Source: Stenogyne calaminthoides
Taxonomy: Eukaryota; Streptophyta; Magnoliopsida; Lamiales; Lamiaceae
Direction: 5' to 3'
DNA: 64,000 nt
Assembly: GCA_037126765.1 (NCBI GenBank)
Contig: JBBCBC010000027.1
Span: 5,356,406 to 5,420,405 of the forward strand
Below are positions 23,745 to 33,608 of the stretch, in pieces (within the stretch, counting starts at the first letter, position 1; the number at the start of each line of letters is the position of its first letter). The notes below the pieces were generated by a model. The model searched no databases and was not told the DNA's origin. It saw only the letters and a program-made list of their open reading frames with translations. Made by a program: the position numbers and the translations under genes.

Positions 23745-26720
23745 TTGTGTGTTGATCCTTGCACAAATATGATACAGAAATTGAGTATTATATATTGTGG
23801 TAATTATTGACAGATACAAAATTTTGAGATAACTTACTGACAGGTACAAATGAGATTGCATATACAGTCAAAATTGCATTTGAAAGTGCAATTGTATCTA
23901 CATATATACAACCATTTTGTACCTGCTAGTAAGTTTTTAAAAAAATTGTACCTATCAGTAATTTCCCCCTTATATATTTAGGTATCTTGCGTTAAATTAA
24001 AAAAAAAAAATTAATGGGTATGAAACGAGATACCGAAATTTTGACATGGAACAATATATAAAATTTTCGCTATTAAACAATATTTTACCAAAAAATCGGT
24101 ATGGTACGGTAATACAGTATACAATTTTAATATACCGAAAATGAATATGCACGAAATTTTCAGTACAATAATGATATAATTTTTTAAATACAAAAAATTT
24201 CGTTATAATATACGGTATAATTTGCTATTTTTGGTATGGTATGCTGAACCACCCCGTTAAAATTGATAAAAATGAGGCTCAGGCTGTTAGCTTGATTAAA
24301 GCTAGGTGGCCTACACACTGTTTAGTTATAGGGTTAATTGCATTTTCAGTCTCATATGATTTTTGCTTCACGAAATTGGTCCTTATTTCATCAATATTGG
24401 TCACATAGAAATTTTCATCCGAAATTAATGGATGTTAATGCGTGAGATACACATATTATTAGAAAATTTACGAAAATTGGTCCTTTTCTAGTTTTCTTAA
24501 CCAATTTTGGTATTCCAGTCAACAAATTGATTATGTAAAAAAAAAAAAAAACTATTTTACCTTACCGAAAGTGTTCGAATAATTCATATCGAAACAATTT
24601 TGCAATATACCCTTTAGCTATATCATTGAAGATAGTCGCGGAGTGAATGAATGACTGTAAGTATTTTTATGTGTAAATAAAATTGAGTAATTAAGTTGAT
24701 TGACGCTTCTGAACAAACCATATATACTTTATGTCAAAGCATTATGCATGCGAAGATGCAGGAATGAATAATATGCTGAGAAATTAAGACAAAATTAGAG
24801 AATAAAATTAATTAGATGTGATCTGTAGCTGGTACAACATACTAGTATATGGTTATCAAATACACACGTACATTCAACAGTTGAGAAGCTTGATTTGGTG
24901 GCTATAGTGTTGTCAATAATTCTAGTGGTTTCTAAACACACAAGTAATTTAACTATATACGTATATATGGCTGGAGTATTTTAAGTTCTAAGCAATATCC
25001 TACAACGAAATGGACCATTTTTTATTTCTTAAAACTTATGACTTCATTTGTACTTTTTAATTTTCAAATACCTATTAGTTTTCGTATAAAAACTTTTATG
25101 CATTTGCATCTAATTTTAAACATATAATTCTGAACTGAAAAACTATCATTTAATCGAACGTTATCAGTTTATCACCTCCAATAAAAGGAGGGATTTCTCT
25201 AATCTGTACTTATGGATCAATTATTGATTAAAAAAAGACCTGTTTTATTAGTGAGACGGCTTTAGGCAACAATCTCTTTTATCTGGAACGTTGTATAATT
25301 AGGTCAGTTGACATTAATGGTCAAATTAGTGCACAATGCTCTAAAAAAAAAAGCTTGTGTTAAATCTCTTAATTTCTTAATTAATTATATAACATTGAAA
25401 ATTTTGTAAGGGCACAGTCAGAACAATATTTCGGCATTAATTGTTCTTTAACATTTTGAACGGAGTGAGTATTGATTTGTGCTGATTTGTACACTGTTTT
25501 ATGTGTGTGAGATTGTCTTATATATACAAATATTTGTCATTTTTGTATTGCATTGTGCAAATGATGTATTTTTTTAACAACAAAAAAATGTATTGATTAA
25601 GAGCATTATGCGTACTCAACACATACAGAAAATACAATCAAATGCCACCACACGACACACCTTATTTTATACAGAAAATCGGTATGGTACGTACGGTAAT
25701 ACAGTATGCAATTTTAATATACCGAAAATGAATTGAATTATTCATCCACTCCTTCACAGTATATGCCATGCTGCTTCGTTTCCTATGTTTGAGCCAAGCA
25801 CTCTTAAGGCCTGTTTTCACTCTCTATTTCTTAGTCTAGAAGCATTTTTTATTTTTTTTAAGTAAGTCACACCCAGCTTAATTAAAAAAAAAAAAAAAAG
25901 CTTCTTGAGTCCAATTGTTTCAAAAGACTACCTTAGATCTAGGACGCAAACCCAGATGGCTACAGAAATGATTTCACTGAAATAATTATTTTCACTACAC
26001 AATATAATTAATTAGGTGTCTTCAATAAATAGCATTAGTTGGTTAATATTAATAGATATTACTAAAATAATAATAGTTGTTTCTATCGAACATATAATAT
26101 TTTGTGCATAAATTGACATATAATATATATTTTTGGTAACATGCAAAATTTTATTAAAATGAAAAGATCAAGAGAGCACAAGAAGTACCCTCAAAGCTTG
26201 TGAAGTTACAATCTGAAGGTTAAACTGTAAGTCGTGGTTTATAATTAAAAATGAAAATTTTAGTAAAGATATATATAAATAACGAATTGCCTCACAACCT
26301 GAGGTATATCACGTACGATTTAATGACTGAAAGCATTTCAATAAATGAATCTACGTACTAGTTACTGGCCGGCTAGTAGACTAGTTGTCTCAGTTGTAAT
26401 TTGTAAATGATTAATGAAAAAAAATGAATAAAATTAATTAAAGAAATATTAATCGACTGATCATTACACTAATTAATATCCAAAAAACTTTATATATATA
26501 GATAAAACACAAACTCATATATATATAATATTACAAAGAAAAGACTTGCCGATTATCCAGTAGTCTCAGTTACACATATAATTCAAAAAATTACAATTAA
26601 TTAATTAATATACTCAAGAAAAAAACAATGAAGTCAGTGCTGCCAAGGAAAAAAAATCCAATCCCAAGAAACCAAAGTAGTTGAAAAAATCGTTCATGAA
26701 GAAGAAGATGATATTGATGA
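23745..26720. other. LacA-LacB intergenic region
   Basis: No gene. It holds the distal conserved laccase block (separate entry). A fragment built on CGGTATGGTACGGTAATACA occurs at 24098-24150 and again at 25680-25735, suggesting a GGTAT-type MITE and its partial copy. The 3' flank of LacB, 26290-26720, is homologous in inverted orientation to the 3' flank of LacC. Confidence 0.6.
24869..25095 (-). promoter_or_regulatory. distal conserved laccase upstream block (LacA)
   Basis: Shared with LacB (29898-29947), LacC (32645-32694) and LacD (about 53240-53446). Core on the plus strand: CAACAGTTGAGAAGCTTGAT then TTGGTGGCTATAG. In LacA and LacD homology extends at least 150 bases further. It could be a distal regulatory element or simply duplicated DNA; function is inference. 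It lies 1.4 kb before the LacA ATG. Confidence 0.55.
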
Positions 26721-28807
26721 TCAGCATTTGGGAAGATCGGAGGGCGGAGGAAGAAGCTTCTGATTGGGAAGTTTTCCATCCAATACAAGCCAGGCCATCT
26801 TCAAACCCCAGCTGGTGTGAATTTCGAGATGGCAATGCATGAACCACACTCCTGGATTATCCGCCAAAAACGGATTGCAACCCACCCGCCCGACGGGACA
26901 CCAACGGTGTTCCTCTCAACCGGGTCCACAAGATTAAATTTATTCGGGTCAGTATTCGGGTTGTAGTTCCCGAAGCCTTGGCCCACGACAAAGAAGTTGA
27001 ATCCATGGAGATGGAGAGGGTGGCTCTCTGCCCCTAGAATACTTGTATCCTGCATCACTAACTCCACGCTCGTGTTATAAGGTAGGACCATTAGTTTGGT
27101 CCCGTTTCCCACCATGGTGTTGTTGGGAGGGTTTCCGGTGAAGTTAAACCACTTGAGTGGGCTGTACGGGAAGTCCGGGTTGTAGACTCCGCTCGATTGA
27201 CCCGTAAAGTGGGCCTGTAGGAGGCCCGTAGTGGGCTGCACGAATGATATGTTGCTAACGGATGCTGCGAATTTGGTGCCATTAGGGCCTTGGCAGCTGC
27301 TCTTGTTGTGATGATCGCAGGGGTGGGTCCCCAACCCTACGGTGAAGAGGAAATGTTTGTCCACCTTTTGTGGGACGTTTGCCGGGAACTGAGGGCTCGC
27401 TAGGCTGCGGAGCTTCTTTGAGAAGTTGGTGGCAAATGAGGTGTCGTTCAGAGGTGGGAGGACCGGTTTGTAGAGAGGGAGATTTTTTGTGGAGTGGGGA
27501 AATGGGGATTCGTATTCTAGAATTGCGGCGACCGTGGAGTTGTCGAATGTGCCTTGGCCCGTGACGTAGGGTCTGGCTGTCATGAGAAATGTGGCGCCTG
27601 GGAAATTGGGTTTTGTCTTGAGAAGAAGGTTTGTGGTTTGTCCGGGGGTGATGAGGATTGTGTCAGTTTCAAAGGGTTTGACGTAAACTGCATCTGCATC
27701 CACAACTGTTAGGGTGTGATTTGCGATGCTGAAGAAAAGCTCGTCATTAAGTGCAGCGTTGATCATCCGGAGAAGGTAAGTTTTTCCTGGCTTAACCTTC
27801 AGGTTGAATGTATCTGCCACGTATATTATTTAATTACATATGTTAAACCATACATGTATATATCGATTTGATTTGTAAACGAAAATCAGTCGATTAATGT
27901 TGTACCTTTGGCGGAGCAGTTGTACAATGGCCCTGGAAGTCCGTTAATGGTATAGGCATCAGACACATTCGGACCTCCACCTGTTTGTAGAGCCTGGGTA
28001 ATTATGGTTTCAGTATCGGTATTGAACCATTCTCCTATTGTTCATCACACACATTATCAAACGTTAAATTATATATTTATCTGGTTAATTTGATGAATTG
28101 ATTAATAGTTTAGTTACCAAATATGATGGGGACTTCCTTGTAGGGTTTTTGAAAGGGGTAGGGCACATGTTTCTTAGGAAGGATGATGATAGGCCCATAA
28201 AGTGTGGATCGAAGCCAGGAGATATGTGCATGCCACCAAAGTGTTCCTCTTTGACCAATTATGGTGAAATTGTACACATAACTCTGCCCTGTTTGAATAG
28301 GGCATTGTGTTACGTACGCAGGTCCGTCTGCCCATCCACTCCGCAGTTGCCTAATCCCATGCCTATATTCAAACATTTTTGTCATTAATTACTTCATCAT
28401 GCATCTATTTTCTTTACATCAACTGAATTAGGAGAAATCAATCGATGTTATATAATGTAATTGTACAATATATACCAATGGATGCTGATGTTGTTGGAGA
28501 CATGATTAATGACTCTTATAACTAGGCGGTCGCCCTCTCTTGCTACAACACGAGGCCCTGGAAACTCGCCATTCACGGTAACAATGCTTCTCGTGTGGCA
28601 CAATCGTGTCACGTTTTGCATCTTGATCTGCATCAAATTAAATGAAAATTAATAAGCTATATTTATCACACATGAAAAGTGGAATTTTACATGAAACATG
28701 CAATTTACGTTGAAGTCGTAATGTCTGGTGGCAGCTTGTGCATGGTGGGGAAGAAGGGACATTGCAGCAAAGAATGCTATAAAAACCACAAATTGAAAGC
28801 CACCCAT
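26721..28807 (-). pseudogene. laccase LacB, single-base frameshift in last exon
   Basis: Same five-exon structure as LacA: 28807-28709, 28627-28476, 28362-28118, 28034-27906, 27813-26721, with intact splice sites. Signal peptide and the first three copper motifs are present (HWHG, WWHAH, HPLHLHG). A run of six T in LacA (coding strand, after GCAATCCG) is five T here, at about 26865-26869. The frame shifts just before the last copper motif HCHLEIH, whose bases are preserved downstream, up to the normal stop position. As read, the product lacks the type-1/type-3 ligands and cannot be an active laccase. A homopolymer error in the assembly is a real alternative. This copy is the most divergent in exon 5 (HHNKSS, SFVQPTTGLLQ). 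Confidence 0.85.
27744..27764 (-). promoter_or_regulatory. miR397 site in LacB, weakened
   Basis: Same position as in LacA. It differs from miR397 at position 6 (within the seed, giving a G:U pair or mismatch) and at the last base. Pairing would be weaker than in LacA and LacC. Confidence 0.65.
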
Positions 28808-28946
28808 TCTTGTTTTTCTTTGTCCCTTTTGCTGCTTTTGAAATATTGTTTGGAAGACTCTTATATTGAGGTATGTATGAATTTAAAAGTAGAGCTTGTT
28901 GTTTTGTTTTGGGGTGAGTGGTGTTGGAACAACAATGCCACTGAGG

Positions 28947-29110
28947 TTTTATAGCAAGGTGAGTGGTTGATTAGGTGATGAAAGAATTGAATAATTTATT
29001 AAAGGGGTTGGAATTGGAATATATTCAAAAAGTGGTAATGATAAGGTTAAATTAATAGGGCCAATTGTAGTTGGAAAACAACATTAGAGTGGTGTAAAAG
29101 ACAACCTAGG
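28947..29110 (-). promoter_or_regulatory. LacB promoter
   Basis: TATA box TATAAAA on the minus strand (28953-28947) and the conserved 43-base block (29068-29110). The AC element is altered: TCAACCACTCACC replaces the ACCAACC core of LacA and LacD. Confidence 0.6.
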
Positions 29111-29446
29111 TGTGTTTTGACCCTTACACTTTTCCTATTCCATTACATAGAAATGGATATTGACCCAAACCAGAATATAAAAATAGATATCTCAGCATAA
29201 ATATGGGACACATGTCTTAAACACTCATTTAATCTTATAACTGAATTCATACGAGAATGATCATCAACTATATTTTCACTATTGAAGCTATTGTTGATGT
29301 GACAAAAAAATTATATATATATATAGAGAGAGAGAGATTTAAGATAAGAGAATTAATGTTCACATATTTTGACATAATAATGGTGGGCGACCGGTAAGTG
29401 TTCATTTCAACTGATGCGGTCATGTACATATATATTATATTATTTT

Positions 29447-29673
29447 ATGTTTCCTGTCCCTTAGCAATTTGCACCCTAAAAATGACACATATATTAAAAA
29501 AAAGTAATTTTTTAGTGTTTTGTTGACTTTTCAAAGGGGATGGAGGGTAGAGATTGTGAGGATGAAGATTGTGGGGTGAAGATTGTGAGATTCTTTATCA
29601 TTTTAAGGAGTGTAAATTAGTAAGGGACAGACAAAAAAAAAAGTGTGCAAATTGCTAAGGGATGGAGGGAGTA
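29447..29673. mobile_element. Stowaway-like MITE in LacB upstream region
   Basis: Inverted ends: CCTGTCCCTTAGCAATTTGC on the left and GCAAATTGCTAAGGGATGGA followed by GGGAGTA on the right. The ends match the CTCCCTCC class although the left end has drifted. Non-coding. Confidence 0.72.
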
Positions 29674-29897
29674 TGATGTAACAAATTAATTAATGGCAAA
29701 AATAGGTGTACTCTTAAGGAATGGCTGTGACTGTAAGTTTGAATGTAAATAAAATTAATTAATTAAAGCTTCTGAACAAAACCATATTACTTGATGTGAA
29801 AGCATATGCGAAATGTAGGCATGAAGAATTTGTATATGAAAAAGATATGAGAAGATGTGTACAGTAACTGATACACTACACGTACTTTATGGGATCA

Positions 29898-29954
29898 AGA
29901 ACAGTTGAGAAGCTCCATTTGGTGGCAATGGAGTTGTCAATAAATCTTTATAGG
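29898..29954 (-). promoter_or_regulatory. distal conserved laccase upstream block (LacB), split by TRIM
   Basis: Plus-strand core AACAGTTGAGAAGCTCCATT then TGGTGGCAATGGAGTTGTCA. The block runs into ATAGG, where a miniature LTR element is inserted. Sequence homologous to the LacA block resumes after the element at 30220 (TAGGTTCCCAAAC). Confidence 0.55.
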
Positions 29955-30219
29955 TGTTGAGGGAAATTAAAATAAATAGATTATTCCCCTCTCTCACAAG
30001 CAGATGAGGCGGAATTCTCTCATGGTATCGAGCCCAGGTTGTGGGTTCGATTCCCCTTCACCCATTTAAATTGTCCACTTTGTTGGGCCTCCTCTCCGTG
30101 AGAGCAGAAGAATGATCCCACACACGAGTGAGGGGGAGTGTTGAGGGAAATTAAAATAAATAGATTATTCCCGACCCTCTCTACAAGCTCGAGCTTTTAG
30201 ATGAGACGGAATTCTCTCA
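29955..30219 (+). mobile_element. TRIM/SMART miniature LTR retrotransposon, copy 1
   Basis: Complete 265-base element with perfect 5-base target duplication ATAGG (29950-29954 and 30220-30224). Terminal repeats 29955-30022 (68 bases, internal deletion) and 30139-30219 (81 bases) start TGTTGAGGG and end CTCTCA. Directly after the left repeat is a primer binding site, TGGTATCGAGCCCAGGTT, resembling the plant initiator-tRNA-Met site. Purine-rich GAGTGAGGGGGAG precedes the right repeat. No coding capacity, so it must be mobilised in trans. Confidence 0.92.
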
Positions 30220-30421
30220 ATAGGTTCCCAAACTTTTCGCTTAATTTGTGTTTCACTTTTTAAATGAAACTTTTCTCTCAACAAATTTCATGCAACCAAT
30301 AAAAGCAAAAGCTCGTAAACTCTAAAAAAAAAAAAAAATGTGACACAAACTGCGTCCGACTTATTTGAGATATAAATGTATTTTCACTATTTCATCTAAT
30401 AAATTCAACTGGTATGGCAGA

Positions 30422-30646
30422 GTAAGTCTCATGTGCACCGTGCACTCATATTGTATTTTAGAAGCGTGCAACTATACAAAATAGAAATGTGCAACTATTT
30501 CAAACAGAAGCATGCAACTATATGTTCCCATATTAACAGTTGTACTTTTCTGTGTAAATAAGTCGCATTTTTTAACATAATAAATTGCACGCTTTTAAAA
30601 TGCACTAAGAGTGCACGGTGCACCCGGATGCATATAAAACCTAGCC
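30422..30646. mobile_element. GTGCAC-rich MITE family, copy 4
   Basis: Left end AAGTCTCATGTGCACCGTGC, right end GGTGCACCCGGATGCATATA then AAACCTAGCC. Arms contain GTGCACTCATATTGTATTTT and the complement. Same orientation as copy 1. Confidence 0.8.
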
Positions 30647-30939
30647 GGTAATGCAATTTGCAATATATGTGTATGTATATCAAAATAAATTCTGGTCAAC
30701 CAATTTTTTAGAAGTTCCGGCTATGAGGTGTTTTGAAAAATTATAAGTGATATTTGGAATGTTTTTTTTTATAAAATTAATAAGTCGTCAAAAGTTATAA
30801 GTTAAAAGTTGAGGAGGATGTGTTTTTGATAGCTTATGAGCCTTTTTAAAATACTACTATTAATTAACTTTAACTGCAAACCGTATCAATTTTTCTTTGA
30901 ATTTTTTTACAAAGACTCACGTCCACGTCCTGTGTTCGA

Positions 30940-31015
30940 TTCCCACTGAAAGCAACTCCACCCATATTAAATTGTTCACTAGATGGCATGACGGACCTAC
31001 ATAGAAGCAATCGAA
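30940..31015. mobile_element. TRIM internal-region fragment
   Basis: GTTCGATTCCCACTG followed by CTCCACCCATATTAAATTGT resembles the internal region of the two complete TRIM elements in this window. No terminal repeats remain. Confidence 0.5.
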
Positions 31016-31065
31016 ATACCATATATACCCCTAAAAAATTTTAAAATTTAATAAATATTTTTTAA

Positions 31066-32143
31066 CACTATAAGAGAATAGAGAATTGCATACGAAATTT
31101 CCCAATATGAATACCTATGGAATTGTCAACAAAAATAATATTGTCTCAAATAGTTAGAATTGTCTACGATTTTTCTATAAATTTTTCTAATTATATAGAC
31201 ATTTTCAAACCCCAAATTAAAAATATAATTGCCCACAAAAATTACAAATATATATAATTTGTTCGTAGGTAATTTATTTGTCTTTAAGAATTCGTAATAA
31301 TATGTTTGCCTAGAATGTTAAAAATCCGTAGGGTATTTTACAATACAAAAAAATAGAGGGTTGTCTACGGAATATTCAAAAAAATAGAGGATTGCCTAGG
31401 GAATATTCCAATTTGTCTAAGCATTTTTATTGATAGGTAAATTTGTCTACGGAATGTAATTCGTAGGTAAATTTATTTGTAAGTCATTTCTAAACCACAA
31501 ATATAATTGCCTACAAAGATGTAAGTTGCTTACGGAATTATCTTTTGTAGTTACTTAGTTTGCTTAGGGGAATTAGGAATGTGTAGATAGTTTAATGGTA
31601 GGTAATTTGTTTGCCTAGGAAATGATTTTGTGTAGGTAACTTTTCATAGAATTTTCTAAAAATTTGGTAGGCAAATCCTAGACAATAATCACTTTTAAGA
31701 ACCCAATTATTTTGGCAAAATATAGTGTGAACAAGTTTCACGGTTAAACTGGTTAAGGAGTGTGACTTATATTACTAAAGAGTGTGACTTTTTACTGTAA
31801 AGGGTGTGACATTTTACTATAAAGAGTATTACTCATAATAAGTAAAGGTGTGACTTATATTATAGCAAAGAGTGTCGTAGTGATAACTGAAGGGTATGAC
31901 TTATATTACTAAAGGGTGTGACTTGTATTACTAAAGAGTATGTCTATTAAAAAAAAAAACCAATTTCACGGTGAACAAGTTTCACAGCATACCAACTCAA
32001 TTATTTTTGTAGGAAAATTTCATAGGCATTTGAAAATTTTGGTAGGCAATTCTTCATTTTCTTGTAGTGTTAAGAACGGAATTATTTTGTTGGAAAATTT
32101 CGTAGCCATATTGGAAAAGTCAATTCTATATTTTCTTTTAGTG
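31066..32143. mobile_element. non-autonomous CACTA element
   Basis: Starts CACTATAAGAGAATAGAG and ends TTTTCTTTTAGTG, the CACTA-type inverted terminus, with target duplication TAA on both sides (31063-31065 and 32144-32146). The interior has many copies of TTGCCTACG/GTAGGCAA-like words, the usual subterminal motifs of such elements, and between 31745 and 31940 a GAGTGTGACTTATATTAC tandem array. A second internal end-like sequence (GAATTG-type arm then TTTTCTTGTAGTG, 32047-32069) suggests a duplicated or nested terminus. No transposase. Confidence 0.78.
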
Positions 32144-32278
32144 TAAAAATTAGAACGGCGATGAATGGTCGAATGGTAATTTAGTAAACCTTCGTGGTCA
32201 ATTGTAATTCAAATTATTAATTAATTATATATAATTTTTTATTTTATGTCTTTTTGTGGGTTCTTTTGACAAAAAATT

Positions 32279-32512
32279 GTGTGAACCTGGGTTCACCGTG
32301 AACTCGATTTTTTTAGTATCACTGCTATGTATAAAAACTATCATTGTTATGCATAAAAATTAACTATCACTTTTACGCACAAAAATAATTATTATTTAAA
32401 AAATATTTTATATTTTAGAACAACGAAAGTTTTTGTACATAACGATAATAGTTTTTATACATAACCGTGATAACATTCATATATAGATCCATTCACAAAA
32501 GTGTTACTCGTT
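32279..32512. repeat. AGTATCACTGTTATGTATAA repeat family, copy 2
   Basis: Starts GTGAACCTGGGTTCACCGTG then CTCGATTTTTTTAGTATCAC; homologous to the complement of the segment ending at 53222. Contains repeated TTATGCATAAAAAT units. Confidence 0.65.
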
Positions 32513-32644
32513 CTTTTTTGCCCTGACTGGACTAAATTCATGCGTCAAAATCGAAAAAATAAAATTTCCCTTTTGCTTGGGAAGAAATTGCTTGAACCTT
32601 AAAATGTGCCAATTATACGTAATTTGTCAATTACTTGAACCCAG

Positions 32645-32694
32645 CTAGAGATTGATAACTCCATAGCCACCAAATCCAGCTTCTCAGTTGTTCC
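32645..32694 (+). promoter_or_regulatory. distal conserved laccase upstream block (displaced from LacC)
   Basis: GATAACTCCATAGCCACCAA then CCAGCTTCTCAGTTG is the plus-strand equivalent of the LacA/LacB/LacD distal block. By orientation it should belong to LacC, but it is now about 16 kb from that gene, with copia and gypsy insertions between. Function is inference. Confidence 0.5.
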
Positions 32695-32775
32695 TCCACA
32701 GAGTACTTGTTCAATTCACATCCATGAATATGATCTAAGAAGATATAGGTGACGTTTGATTGAAGTTATTCAATG

Positions 32776-33136
32776 TGGGTATATAATCCACCCAAAATAG
32801 TCTCATAACTTTTCACATTTTTAAAATAGTTCCAAAAAGTTTGATCTGATGTACTTAATTGGTCTCAATTTTTCGCAAATTATACCATTTTCATTCCAAA
32901 TTCACCGGAATTGATGAAACAACGTTGTTTTTTGTCATGCATTTTAGCCGAAAACTCCAAATTGAATGCTCACATGTAAGACACATCCAAAAACGACGTC
33001 GTTTCTTCAATTCCGGTGAATGTGGAACGAAAATTGTATTATTTGCGTAAAATTGGGATCAATTTTATACATCAAAATATTTTGGGACCATTTTAAAAAT
33101 AATGAAAAGTTATGAGACTATTATGGGTTATATCCC
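32776..33136. mobile_element. long-inverted-repeat MITE, MULE-like
   Basis: Arms of about 55 bases: left GGGTATATAATCC then AAAATAGTCTCATAACTTTT, right AAAAGTTATGAGACTATTAT then GGGTTATATCCC. Flanks TTCAATGTG and TTCATTGTG fit an 8-9 base target duplication with one mismatch, as for Mutator-like elements. An inner palindrome around 32900-33010 includes AACGACGTCGTT. Non-coding. Confidence 0.68.
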
Positions 33137-33327
33137 TTCATTGTGAATAGAAATAAATTTCTTTTCTCTACGCTCCCGAATATATTGGAGGACTGTAGTC
33201 TGTAGCCATGGTGGTTCGCATCTTACATTATTAATGTTGTACTCCGAATTTTAAAAAAGAGACAAAAAAAGGTTTTTGGTTTGGGGAAATTATATATGCA
33301 AAACTAGGATAATACTATCTTTACCGT

Positions 33328-33514
33328 TAATAGCATTAAAGATGATTGATTTTTTCATTATTGGTGATTGTATATATATTTGTATATTATTGTATTAGTC
33401 AAACATTCCTAGGATAGCTCTCCCCTAATTATGGGAGTTTGTTGTAATCTCCTATTATTTATACAATCGCCCGCAATCACCAAAACCATCGGTGATTTTC
33501 TAATCACTCTTTCA
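33328..33514 (+). repeat. copia 5' LTR
   Basis: 187 bases from TAATAGCATTAAAG to ACTCTTTCA. Starts TAAT rather than the usual TG, so the first bases may have drifted or the limit may be off by a few bases. Confidence 0.85.
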
Positions 33515-33608
33515 TGGTATCAGCAGAAAAGATCCTAAAACCCTAAACTTCCGCTGAATATTTCCGCCGCTCTTCCGGCCGAAACTTTTTCCGATCGTCT
33601 TCTCCACC

